Shown in pieces: positions 1 to 6,006 of a stretch of DNA of 7,577 nt. A model generated the notes under the pieces. That model saw nothing but the letters and a program-made list of their open reading frames with translations, was not told the DNA's origin and searched no databases. The stretch is from Anaerolineae bacterium (GTDB lineage: Bacteria; Chloroflexota; Anaerolineae; JACIWR01). A program made the position numbers and the translations under genes. The DNA lies in NCBI GenBank assembly GCA_021162125.1, contig JAGGZG010000151.1:1-7577 (forward strand), in the 5' to 3' direction. Every line of letters begins with the position of its first letter. The stretch's first letter is position 1.

Positions 1-122
1 GCCGACTGGCACAACTTTTCCACGTCGCTGAGAGCAACATCCAGCACCCATCTGGCATTTCCAGCGAGGTGGATATCTTACTGATCATCGGGCAAGATTT
101 CCAACTGCCTAGCAGCGAGTAA
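1..122 (+). CDS. C-terminal end of an LCP/LytR_C-type cell-envelope protein (partial)
   Basis: The frame starting at base 3 is open from the window edge to a TAA at 120-122, giving 39 residues. It begins RLAQLFHVAESNIQ and ends with VDILLIIGQDFQLPSSE. This resembles the end of the LytR_C domain: a helix carrying an 'LA-LF' pattern, a short loop, then a hydrophobic strand with an 'ILG-DF' signature. LytR_C is often found at the C-terminus of LytR-CpsA-Psr proteins, which attach glycopolymers to peptidoglycan outside the membrane. The catalytic LCP part would lie left of the window and is not seen. This is the only plus-strand gene here and it converges on the lipoprotein gene at 439-696. The family call rests on a short tail, so an unrelated envelope protein is possible. 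Confidence 0.6.
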   Translation, partial: RLAQLFHVAESNIQHPSGISSEVDILLIIGQDFQLPSSE

Positions 123-174
123 GGACGACTTGCGCTGGTCATTTCGATTTGGAAACAAGAGATACCCCCGTAGA

Positions 175-191
175 GCGGGCTCAGAGCCCGC
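175..191. other. perfect palindrome/hairpin after the LCP-type gene
   Basis: Bases 175-191 read GCGGGCTC, A, GAGCCCGC, a perfect dyad that folds as a six-pair GC stem around a five-base loop. It lies 53 bases past the stop of the plus-strand gene, where a terminator would be expected. No T-run follows, so it is at best a weak or factor-assisted terminator. Confidence 0.35.
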
Positions 192-244
192 CGCTTGGAC
201 GAACAACTCGCCCCGGAATTAAATGCACCCACTTACGGGGGCGT

Positions 245-273
245 TTGACAAAGTCCTATCAATGTGATATAAT
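245..273 (+). promoter_or_regulatory. perfect consensus sigma70/sigmaA promoter, orphan
   Basis: TTGACA at 245-250 and TATAAT at 268-273 are separated by exactly 17 bases (251-267). All twelve consensus positions match at the preferred spacing, and the surroundings are AT-rich within an otherwise GC-rich window. Transcription would start near 279-282 and run rightward. No credible plus-strand protein gene follows. The transcript would enter the four-hairpin array at 346-481 and, if not terminated, the antisense strand of the lipoprotein gene. The match is seen directly; activity is inferred. Confidence 0.75.
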
Positions 274-345
274 GCACAAAGTTGTGGCGATTTTCACGGA
301 TAGGCATAATCAGTACTTGAGAAAAGTCGGTGCTGCTGCCGTGTC

Positions 346-481
346 GCCTGGACGTGAACGTCCAGGCTGAGCAGGCGAAGAGTGCTGAAGCACCCTTCGC
401 CAGTGTGGACGGCGGCTCCGAGGCCACCGCAGCCTGCTTCAGCAGGCTTCTGCGGCTGAGCCTGGCGCTTCAGCGCCGGGC
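346..481. repeat. mirror-image array of four hairpins (REP/BIME-like element)
   Basis: Four hairpins lie side by side. (1) 346-367: nine-pair stem GCCTGGACG with loop TGAA. (2) 374-401: seven pairs, an A/C mismatch, four pairs, loop TGAA. (3) 427-455: six-pair inner stem and five-pair outer stem around loop TTCA. (4) 461-480: eight pairs including one G-T, loop TTCA. The reverse complement of hairpins 3-4 aligns with hairpins 1-2, sharing the linker CCAGGCTNAGC and the core TGCTGAAGCA. The element is therefore two inverted copies of one two-hairpin unit. This is the architecture of bacterial interspersed mosaic elements built from REP units. It fills the gap between two convergent genes and supplies the 3' end of the lipoprotein frame. 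Whether it recurs elsewhere in the genome cannot be seen here. Confidence 0.7.
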
Positions 482-696
482 GGAGGGCCGGATTTCTCAA
501 CTACTGATATATAGGTTGGGAGTGGCGTTGGTGTGGACGTTGGCACGGGTGTGGGCGTGGGGAACGGGGTGTGGGTGGGATAAGGGGTATAGGTGGGCAG
601 CGTCGTCGGCTGAGGAGTTGAGGCGCAGCCCGCCATCAGTAACCCCAGAACAGCCACGGTGCTTAACCCCACGGGCAGTACTCTTTCTGACCACAT
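439..696 (-). CDS. short Thr-Pro-rich lipoprotein, probably truncated by a repeat
   Basis: The protein has 85 residues. A hydrophobic segment at residues 6-22 ends in a lipobox-like MAGC, so Cys24 would be lipidated and the product anchored to the outer face of the membrane. From residue 25 to about 63 it is nearly all Thr-Pro and Tyr/Phe-Pro dipeptides (for example PTYTPYPTHTPFPTPTP), an extended stalk of the kind that usually carries a globular domain. None follows. The last 19 or so residues (EKSGPPPGAEAPG and onward) are encoded by the hairpin repeat, and the TGA lies in the loop of hairpin 3. The ATG at 696 is chosen over one 15 codons upstream because AAAGGAG stands eight bases before it and because it starts just ahead of the signal sequence. 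It lies 111 bases downstream of the amidase gene, same strand. I do not know its function. Confidence 0.65.
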   Translation of the reverse strand: MWSERVLPVGLSTVAVLGLLMAGCASTPQPTTLPTYTPYPTHTPFPTPTPVPTSTPTPLPTYISVVEKSGPPPGAEAPGSAAEAC

Positions 697-807
697 GAGG
701 AAATCTCCTTTCGCGATGGCTGCTGTGGTGAGTTTGCTCACTTGATCCAGTGGCGGGCTACTTGCTCGCAGGTCTGGCTATGCCCGGGCAGTGCGTCGTA
801 CCTCAGT

Positions 808-2475
808 TTACGACTGGCCGAGGTTCTCTCGCACGCCCGCCAACAGGCGGTCCCAATCAAAATGCGGCCCCGGGTCCCGCTTTTGGTTATCCAGGGCGCT
901 GTGGCCCAGGATGCCTTTGAATGTGGCCAGCGTTTTATCGTCAGGATCGAAGGTGCCGGGGCCCAGAGGCGGATATTGCGCCGGAATATTGTGTTTCCGG
1001 CATAGGTGGCTCACCAATTGAATCACGCTGGCGAGCTGGGAGTCGGTGTACGCCTGCCAGTACGTCCCATTCTTGAGCACTACCTCGCCGGGGCACTCGC
1101 TGCCCATCCAGGTGTAGTACTTATCGCCGCGTTTCTGTAAGGGACCCCAGTTGACCATTTCAATGCCCAGCGAGCGGCTGTTGGGCTGAATAATTCGATT
1201 GCGCTTTCGGCGGCGTTCTCCTATCTCCTCGCTCTGGCCAGGTAGCGGCCCCTGTCCGGCGTGATGCGCCCGGCATTCATCCTTCACCAATTGGACGATC
1301 TCCCCGTCCCGTCCGACGACGTAATGCACAGATACTTTGCTGGCCGGGTTCATGAACCAGGAGACTGTGCCTGCCGTGCTGCCACTGGCGGTATAGTGCA
1401 TTACGATCATCTCAATGGGATGACCATAGCGCGTGGGCTCCTGGTTGGGCGACGGGCCTTGCCACTTGATCTTGCCCTCTATGCCAGCGGCCACTTCTGT
1501 CTCTCCGGTCGCAGGTTTGGGCGGTCCCCCGGCCGGCAAGCCCAGGATCTCTTTCAGGCGGGTTTTCTCGTCGTCAGAGAGGCCCGGCAGGTCATCAATT
1601 GCTGGCCCCTGGTAGGCTCCCTGCCGATCCTGCACCAGGTGCGTCAGCTTGGCCCGGCTGAGCAAGGTCCATCCCTGCTGTCCGGTCGCGCGGGCCGTCT
1701 GATAAATGGCGTTGATCACCTGTTGATTGGTGATCTGTGGGATGGAAGGTGGGACGGTTTCCTCTGCCAGTCCTAGTGCCGCTTTCACCTGTGCCTTCTG
1801 GACGGACGAGAGGCCGGGCAGATCATCAATCGCCGGTCCGCGATAGACCGCCTGCCGGTCGCGCACCAAATAGGTCAGCCCTGCCGCGCGGAGGAGGCTC
1901 CATCCGTTCAGCCCGGCGGATTTGGCCACTTTGTAAATCGCGTTTATCAATTGCTGATGGGTGAACTCGCCGGAAGGCGTGGGCTCTTCGGGCGGCGACA
2001 CCTCGGCTGGCAGGCCCAGCGCGATCTTCACTTGAGCTTTCTCGGCGGCGGATAGGCCGGGCAGGGCATCTACCGCCGGCCCCTCGTAAGTGGCTTGCCG
2101 GTCGCGCACCAGGTGGACCAGGTCTGCGCGACGCAGTAAGTCCCAGCCATCCTTTCCCAGGGCGGCGGCTGCTTTGTAGATGGCGTTGATCATTTGTTGA
2201 TTGGTCAGCAGGGCCGCGGGCGGCGGTGTTTCGGGCTGCGGGACTTCGGCGGGCAGGCCCAATGCCTCGCGGACCAGTGCTTTCTCCTGCGCCGTCAGCC
2301 CAGGCAGAGCCTCGATGTCTGGCCCGCGATACAGCCCTTGCCGATCTCGTACCAGGCTGGTCAGTCCAGCTCGTGATAGAAGGTCCCATCCGTTACGCCC
2401 AACGCTCTTGGCCGCTTTGTAGATGGCGTTGATCACCTGTTGATTGGTCACAGACAGACGTGTTGTATCAGCCAT
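808..2475 (-). CDS. N-acetylmuramoyl-L-alanine amidase with four N-terminal repeats
   Basis: The protein has 555 residues. The C-terminal part (about 345-545) is an Amidase_2/PGRP-type domain, which cleaves the bond between N-acetylmuramic acid and L-alanine of peptidoglycan. By comparison with AmpD, the zinc ligands are His360 (in VMHYTAS), His525 (in ILGHSALD) and Asp534 (in RDPGPHFDW), with Glu439 (in LGIEMVNWG) as the likely catalytic acid. All are present, so it looks active. The N-terminus holds four copies of a 65-residue repeat at 10-74, 91-155, 172-236 and 249-313, joined by Pro/Glu-rich linkers. I do not recognise the repeat; by position it may bind the cell wall. There is no signal peptide or membrane segment, which is odd for a wall enzyme. 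The ATG at 2475 is preferred because GGGAGG lies seven to eight bases upstream; a GTG at 2541 lacks a ribosome site. Confidence 0.88.
   Translation of the reverse strand: MADTTRLSVTNQQVINAIYKAAKSVGRNGWDLLSRAGLTSLVRDRQGLYRGPDIEALPGLTAQEKALVREALGLPAEVPQPETPPPAALLTNQQMINAIYKAAAALGKDGWDLLRRADLVHLVRDRQATYEGPAVDALPGLSAAEKAQVKIALGLPAEVSPPEEPTPSGEFTHQQLINAIYKVAKSAGLNGWSLLRAAGLTYLVRDRQAVYRGPAIDDLPGLSSVQKAQVKAALGLAEETVPPSIPQITNQQVINAIYQTARATGQQGWTLLSRAKLTHLVQDRQGAYQGPAIDDLPGLSDDEKTRLKEILGLPAGGPPKPATGETEVAAGIEGKIKWQGPSPNQEPTRYGHPIEMIVMHYTASGSTAGTVSWFMNPASKVSVHYVVGRDGEIVQLVKDECRAHHAGQGPLPGQSEEIGERRRKRNRIIQPNSRSLGIEMVNWGPLQKRGDKYYTWMGSECPGEVVLKNGTYWQAYTDSQLASVIQLVSHLCRKHNIPAQYPPLGPGTFDPDDKTLATFKGILGHSALDNQKRDPGPHFDWDRLLAGVRENLGQS
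1537..2448 (-). repeat. four tandem copies of a 65-codon repeat inside the amidase gene
   Basis: The copies lie at 2254-2448, 2011-2205, 1768-1962 and 1537-1731. Consensus features in order are T-N/H-QQ-x-INAIY, a GW about 20 residues in, LL-x-x-A-x-L, LV-R/Q-DRQ, Y-x-GP, LPGL, an EK/QK pair and a final LGL. The spacing is even and all copies keep their reading frame. The protein copies have drifted in surface positions but not in the core, which suggests a real folded domain duplicated some time ago rather than recently. Confidence 0.85.
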
Positions 2476-2648
2476 GCTATTACCTCCCTCTGAGCGAAAC
2501 GCCCGCCGCTGACCGGTCAAGTGAGCACACACGTATGCCACCAGCCACCAGAGGGCCCCCCATTGAATCGTGACCGCGCTCTCACTCCCGCGTCGTAGCC
2601 GTAACCGATAAAAAGGAATGCAGGGACGGAAAGTTTCACGTCATCTCT
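2476..2648. other. intergenic gap upstream of the amidase gene
   Basis: These 173 bases separate the 71-residue gene from the amidase. Apart from the amidase ribosome site (GGGAGG just right of 2480) I find no convincing promoter, terminator or hairpin. An AT-rich patch near 2608-2615 is the only candidate for a promoter region. Confidence 0.4.
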
Positions 2649-2864
2649 TTAGCCCTGAGTCTCCTGTTCGGCCTGCACCGGCCGACAGGTGACGTGAAGA
2701 TAAGCGAAATCGCCCATCGGTGGCATGAGTTCTCGCACCTCGACGATCTCCACCAGGAGATCGCCCAATTGCATCCTCTCGCCAACACGGGGGCAATTTT
2801 CCTGACTCTGCATCTGACCAGGATGGTCTCCCCCCAGCACAACGTAGCTCACATTGTAGATCAT
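2649..2864 (-). CDS. 71-residue conserved-looking protein of unknown function
   Basis: The protein starts MIYNVSYVVLGGDHPG and has no signal peptide or membrane segment. It alternates short hydrophobic stretches (VSYVVLGG, LLVEIVEV, FAYLHVTC) with turns, as in a small beta-rich fold. The segment ELMPPMGDFAYLHVTCRP looks like a conserved core. A strong ribosome site (GGAGG, nine bases before the ATG at 2864) makes this frame clearly better than the two overlapping minus-strand frames here. It starts 33 bases after the stop of the cyclic-nucleotide-binding gene, same strand, so the two are probably cotranscribed and may work together. I do not recognise a family and assign no function. Confidence 0.72.
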   Translation of the reverse strand: MIYNVSYVVLGGDHPGQMQSQENCPRVGERMQLGDLLVEIVEVRELMPPMGDFAYLHVTCRPVQAEQETQG

Positions 2865-2897
2865 GGCGGTATACCTCCTCGCAATGACGCCAGGGCA

Positions 2898-3362
2898 CTA
2901 CTTCCAGGCCAGATTTCGCACCCGCAGCTTGAAGGAGAGATCCTTGGCGATATTGCGCATCACCACGTACCCAATGCGCGTATCCTCCTCGCACAGTTGT
3001 AGGAAGTCGTCACGGTTGATGGCGAACAGGCGAGTGTTGTCGGCAGCGCAGCGCACAGTCGCTGACCGTGCTCCACGGTCCACCAGGCCCATCTCACCAA
3101 ATACCTGGCCGCGTCCCAGAGACAATAGCGGCGTAGGGGCTGGTGCAGCCAGGGCCTCTGGCGTCACCTTGCCTGGCTCTAAAAGCACCTTGACCATGCC
3201 CTCGTGGATGATGTACATAGCATCGCTAGGAGCGTTCTCCTCTAGAATCACGTCGCCCCGGTTGACTACTATCTCCTGGCACACCTGACCGATTCGCGCT
3301 ATCTCATCATCCGACAAACCACTGAACAGCGCGATTTTCTTCAGAAACTCGACAGAGACCAT
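2898..3362 (-). CDS. single-domain cyclic-nucleotide-binding (Crp/cNMP-type) protein
   Basis: The protein has 154 residues and is almost wholly one cNMP-binding domain. The N-terminal helices (VEFLKKIALFSGLSDDEIARI, residues 4-24) are typical of Crp-like regulators, followed by a beta-roll (RGDVILEEN, then AMYIIHEGMVKVLLEPG). The phosphate-binding cassette is at 88-103 with FGEMGL, Arg99, Ser100 and ATV; Glu90 and Arg99 match the residues that hold the ribose and phosphate in CRP. An Ala/Pro insert (about 70-78) lengthens a loop. The protein ends soon after the C-terminal helix, so it has no DNA-binding domain and is unlikely to be a transcription factor by itself. It may sense a nucleotide and act on a partner, perhaps the downstream 71-residue protein. 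The ATG at 3362 is chosen because a GA-rich AAAGGGGG lies about nine bases upstream and it fits the usual family start; a start 12 codons upstream is possible. Confidence 0.85.
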   Translation of the reverse strand: MVSVEFLKKIALFSGLSDDEIARIGQVCQEIVVNRGDVILEENAPSDAMYIIHEGMVKVLLEPGKVTPEALAAPAPTPLLSLGRGQVFGEMGLVDRGARSATVRCAADNTRLFAINRDDFLQLCEEDTRIGYVVMRNIAKDLSFKLRVRNLAWK

Positions 3363-3516
3363 GCAAACATCCCCCTTTCCCGAAGCTGTGTACGTCACGT
3401 CTCACCGGTCGTTTGTCAGGCAGACGCACCGCACATTTGGCGGGACGCCCGCCTGTCAGGGATGTATGGTCTACACACACGTCACAACGTTGGTAGACTC
3501 AACACCTTTTAAGGAT
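3363..3516 (-). promoter_or_regulatory. long leader upstream of the cNMP-binding gene
   Basis: About 150 nt lie between the predicted promoter and the ATG. Visible structure: a perfect hairpin GGCGGG-ACG-CCCGCC at 3439-3453; an inverted pair GTCTAC/GTAGAC at 3469-3474 and 3493-3498; TGTCAGG twice exactly 40 bases apart (3414-3420 and 3454-3460); and ACGTCAC twice (3392-3398 and 3479-3485). These could be operator sites or a structured leader. I do not recognise a known riboswitch. Confidence 0.4.
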
Positions 3517-3545
3517 ATTATACCGCATTGCGGCGCGAAGCACAA
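3517..3545 (-). promoter_or_regulatory. likely promoter of the cNMP-binding/71-residue gene pair
   Basis: On the minus strand a perfect TATAAT (3517-3522) follows TTGTGC (3540-3545) with a 17-base spacer. The -35 matches consensus only in TTG. The site begins four bases past the recD2 stop codon. A dyad CCGCA-A-TGCGG (3523-3533) lies in the spacer directly beside the -10 and could be an operator. Confidence 0.55.
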
Positions 3546-3548
3546 CTG

Positions 3549-5810
3549 TCAGATGGCCGGGGCTTGCTGCTGTGTGGCCCTGGCCGTCGGCGAGGGCCTG
3601 GGAGATTGCAGGCGCACGTCCAATGCGGAATGGCGGTCGATCACCCGATTGTTGCGCACGGCTATGGCCAGTGCGCGCTTGGTGCCCACCAGGACGACCA
3701 ACTGCCGGGCTCTCGTGACGCCGGTATAGAGGATCGGGCGAGTCAGCATCACGTAGTGAGTCGTCATCACCGGCATCACCACCACCGGATACTCGCTGCC
3801 CTGGCTTTTGTGCACCGATATGGCGAAGGCATGGGCCAACTGGTCGGCTTCGGCCCAGTCGTATTTCACCAGGCGGCCATCCACATCCACGATGAGCGTC
3901 TGGTTTACGGTGTCAATGGCCGTGATGCGCCCCACGTCGCCGTTGAACACGTCAAGATTGTAGTTGTTCCGCAGTTGGATGACGCGGTCCCCGACTCTGA
4001 ACACCCGCCCTCCGACCCGGCGCTCCGGCTTGTTTGCCCCCGGCGGATTGAGGGCCGCCTGCAACCGCGCGTTGAGATTGGCCACGCCCACTGCCCCCCG
4101 GTACATGGGGCTGAGCACCTGCACGTCGTCCAGGGGATGAAATCCGAATTTGCGCGGGATGCGGTTCTGGATGATGTCTACCAGCAGGTCGGCGGCCTCC
4201 GCAGGGTCGTCTTTGACGAAGAGGAAGAAGTCTTTGGCTCCCTTGGGGAAAAGGGGCATCTGGCCACGATTGATGCGGTGCGCATTGACGACGATGTAGC
4301 TATCGGCGGCCTGGCGGAAGATGGTGTCCAGGCGCACTACTGCCGCCTGGCCGGAGTCAATCACGTCGCGCAGGACGTTGCCCGCGCCAACCGAGGGAAG
4401 CTGGTCCACGTCGCCCACTAACAGGAGGTGCGCGTCCGGGGGGATGGCTTTGAGCAGGTGATTGGTTAACAGGAGGTCCAGCATACTCGCTTCGTCAACG
4501 ATCACCATGTCCACGTCCAGCGGGTTGGCCTCGTTGCGCTTGAATCCCTCGGCTGGCGAGTATCCCAGCAGGCGGTGTACGGTCTGTGCCGGGCGGTTAG
4601 TGGTCTCGCTCAGGCGCTTGGCGGCGCGGCCGGTGGGCGAGGCCAGCGCGTAGGAGCGGCGGCGGGCCTCCAGCAGGCGGATAATGGTCTGCACGGTGGT
4701 CGTCTTGCCGGTGCCCGGTCCACCGGTGAGGACGGTCACTTTGTGAGTGAGAGCCGTGCGCACCGCATCCTGCTGCTTCGGTGAGAGTTGCAGGCGCGAG
4801 TGGTCGGCCAGGTGAGCGAAAACCTGCTCCCAGTTGGCTGTGCGATAGAAGCTCAGGCGGCTGCGTTCCACGCCGAGCAACGTTCGCAAGCGGTTGGCCA
4901 CGCCGACTTCCCCGTAGTAGAAGGGCAGCAAGTACACCGCCCGCTCTTCCTTGAGTTTCCCTTCCTCCCCGCGCCCTTTTTCCTCCCCTATCTGGTACAC
5001 AATCGTCTCCCGATGTACCTGCTCCTCGGTCTCGAGGCGCTCCAACCCCTCTCGTACCAGGTCGGGCGGGACATCCAAGATTTTGGTTGCCTCGGCGATG
5101 AGTTTTTCCTGAGGGGCGTAGACGTGTCCTTCGTCGGCCAGCTCGCTCAGCACGTAAGAGATGCCCGCCGCCACCCGCTGCGGCGAATCGGCGGGCAGGC
5201 CCAGGTTGCGGGCAATTTTATCCGCCGTCAGAAAGCCGATGCCGTAGATGTCGCGGGCCAGGCGGTAGGGGTCTTCCTGCACAACGGCGATGGCGTCGTC
5301 ACCGTACTGTTTGTAAATCTTCACCGCCAGGGTGGTGCTCACCTGATGCGATTGCAGGAAAAGCATCACCTCTTTGATGCGCCGCTGCTCCTCCCAGGCG
5401 CGGGTGATCATCTGCACCCGTTTGCGGCCCACCCCCAGCACTTCCAGCAGGCGTTCAGGAGTATGCTCGATGACTTCCAGCGTGTCGGCTCCGAATTTGT
5501 TGACGATGCGGCGGGCAGTCACCGGGCCGATGCCTTTGATCAGCCCGGAGCCCAGGTATCGGCGGATGCCCTCCACGGTGGCCGGCAGCACGGTCTTGTA
5601 GTTGAGCACCTTGAACTGGCGACCGTACTGGGCGTGGGTGGTCCAGAAACCCTCCAGCCGCAATCGCTCGCCCACGTTGACGTTGAGCAGGTTGCCGACG
5701 ATGGGCACCAGGTCGGCCTGGCCATCCACGGACAGGCGGGCCACGGTGTAACCCGTCTCCTCGTGGCTGTAGGTGATGCGCTCGACCGTGCCTTCCAGCG
5801 TCTCGTGCAC
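3549..5810 (-). CDS. recD2: RecD2-type ATP-dependent 5'-3' DNA helicase (SF1B)
   Basis: The protein has 753 residues, full length for RecD2, the stand-alone RecD helicase not tied to RecBC. The N-terminal part has an OB-like region (1-75) and helix-hairpin-helix motifs near 85-107 (GLIKGIGPVTARRI), 121-135 and 187-204 (YGIGFLTADKIA). The helicase motifs are all present: Walker A GGPGTGKT 363-370, Walker B VIVDEAS 436-442, motif III GDVDQLPSVG 467-476, motif IV LSPMYRGAVG 566-575, motif V SVHKSQGSEYP 665-675 and motif VI LYTGVTRARQ 694-703. RecD2 proteins unwind DNA 5' to 3' and act in replication-fork and mismatch or break repair. The start is GTG at 5810, with GGAGG five bases upstream. A charged insert at 275-290 (GEEKGRGEEGKLKEER) comes from a purine-rich DNA tract and is probably a lineage-specific loop. 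Confidence 0.95.
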   Translation of the reverse strand: MHETLEGTVERITYSHEETGYTVARLSVDGQADLVPIVGNLLNVNVGERLRLEGFWTTHAQYGRQFKVLNYKTVLPATVEGIRRYLGSGLIKGIGPVTARRIVNKFGADTLEVIEHTPERLLEVLGVGRKRVQMITRAWEEQRRIKEVMLFLQSHQVSTTLAVKIYKQYGDDAIAVVQEDPYRLARDIYGIGFLTADKIARNLGLPADSPQRVAAGISYVLSELADEGHVYAPQEKLIAEATKILDVPPDLVREGLERLETEEQVHRETIVYQIGEEKGRGEEGKLKEERAVYLLPFYYGEVGVANRLRTLLGVERSRLSFYRTANWEQVFAHLADHSRLQLSPKQQDAVRTALTHKVTVLTGGPGTGKTTTVQTIIRLLEARRRSYALASPTGRAAKRLSETTNRPAQTVHRLLGYSPAEGFKRNEANPLDVDMVIVDEASMLDLLLTNHLLKAIPPDAHLLLVGDVDQLPSVGAGNVLRDVIDSGQAAVVRLDTIFRQAADSYIVVNAHRINRGQMPLFPKGAKDFFLFVKDDPAEAADLLVDIIQNRIPRKFGFHPLDDVQVLSPMYRGAVGVANLNARLQAALNPPGANKPERRVGGRVFRVGDRVIQLRNNYNLDVFNGDVGRITAIDTVNQTLIVDVDGRLVKYDWAEADQLAHAFAISVHKSQGSEYPVVVMPVMTTHYVMLTRPILYTGVTRARQLVVLVGTKRALAIAVRNNRVIDRHSALDVRLQSPRPSPTARATQQQAPAI

Positions 5811-5895
5811 GAATGCCTCCGAATCCGTCGCTCAGGCCAGCCGCGATGGGTAGACGAATGCGCGTGAGCGGGGGTACAATTGCCCTGATGCTTTG

Positions 5896-5924
5896 ATGAT
5901 ACCTCAAAACGCCCTGAAATGCAA
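5896..5924 (-). promoter_or_regulatory. probable recD2 promoter
   Basis: On the minus strand TTGCAT (5919-5924) and TATCAT (5896-5901) are 17 bases apart; the -10 matches five of six consensus positions. The -35 overlaps the T-tract of the terminator of the gene before it, so the two signals are packed together. The gap from here to the GTG is about 85 bases. Confidence 0.45.
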
Positions 5925-5950
5925 AAGGCCCCATCCACTGGACAGGGCCT
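5922..5950 (-). terminator. intrinsic terminator of the FHA gene
   Basis: Read on the minus strand: AGGCCCTGTCC, loop AGT, GGATGGGGCCT, then TTTTGCATTT. The stem has eleven pairs, two of them G-T, and the T-tract follows at once. On the plus strand no T-run follows, so the direction is clear. It ends transcription about 57 bases after the FHA stop codon. Confidence 0.8.
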
Positions 5951-5960
5951 ATTGAGCGTT

Positions 5961-6001
5961 CAGGTGCCCGGCAATTTCTGTTTACAAGTGCCGGGCACCT
6001 G
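5961..6001. repeat. 13-bp perfect inverted repeat after the FHA gene
   Basis: CAGGTGCCCGGCA (5961-5973) and its exact reverse complement (5989-6001) flank a 15-base AT-richer loop. It begins five bases past the FHA stop and precedes the intrinsic terminator. No T-run follows either arm, so it is not itself a standard terminator. It may stabilise the mRNA 3' end or be a small dispersed palindromic repeat. Confidence 0.75.
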
Positions 6002-6006
6002 GCTCC

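Noticed and set aside
330..698. 122-residue plus-strand open frame downstream of the perfect promoter
   Set aside because: It runs through the hairpin array and the reverse of the Thr-Pro stalk. Its composition is explained by those, and no good ribosome site precedes the ATG at 330.
781..790. Palindrome TGCCCGGGCA between amidase and lipoprotein genes
   Set aside because: Ten bases, no loop and no T-run; common by chance in GC-rich DNA.
735..2527. 11-bp inverted match TGCTCACTTGA (735-745 and 2517-2527) on both sides of the amidase gene, with weaker similarity continuing to GGCGGGC
   Set aside because: Several inverted 11-mers are expected by chance in a window of this length. The extension needs gaps and there is no target-site duplication, so terminal repeats of a mobile cassette are not supported.
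2663..2689. Hairpin CCTGT/ACAGG plus CGGCC/GGCCG near the end of the 71-residue gene
   Set aside because: It lies inside the coding sequence and no T-run follows on the minus strand, so it is not called a terminator.
2641..2994. Alternative minus-strand frames of 117 and 68 residues overlapping the 71-residue gene
   Set aside because: They lack ribosome sites at their starts, are rich in Arg/Trp/Cys as expected of out-of-frame GC-rich sequence, and one overlaps the cNMP-binding gene.
3516..3521. TATTAT on the plus strand as a rightward -10
   Set aside because: It is the shadow of the minus-strand TATAAT and would fire against recD2; no plus-strand gene follows.
4788..5867. 359-residue plus-strand open frame opposite recD2
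   Set aside because: It is antisense to the conserved helicase gene, has no family resemblance, and long antisense frames are normal in GC-rich coding DNA.
5455..5938. Minus-strand frames of 159 and 132 residues overlapping the start of recD2
   Set aside because: They are Arg/Pro/Ser-rich out-of-frame readings of conserved RecD2 codons.
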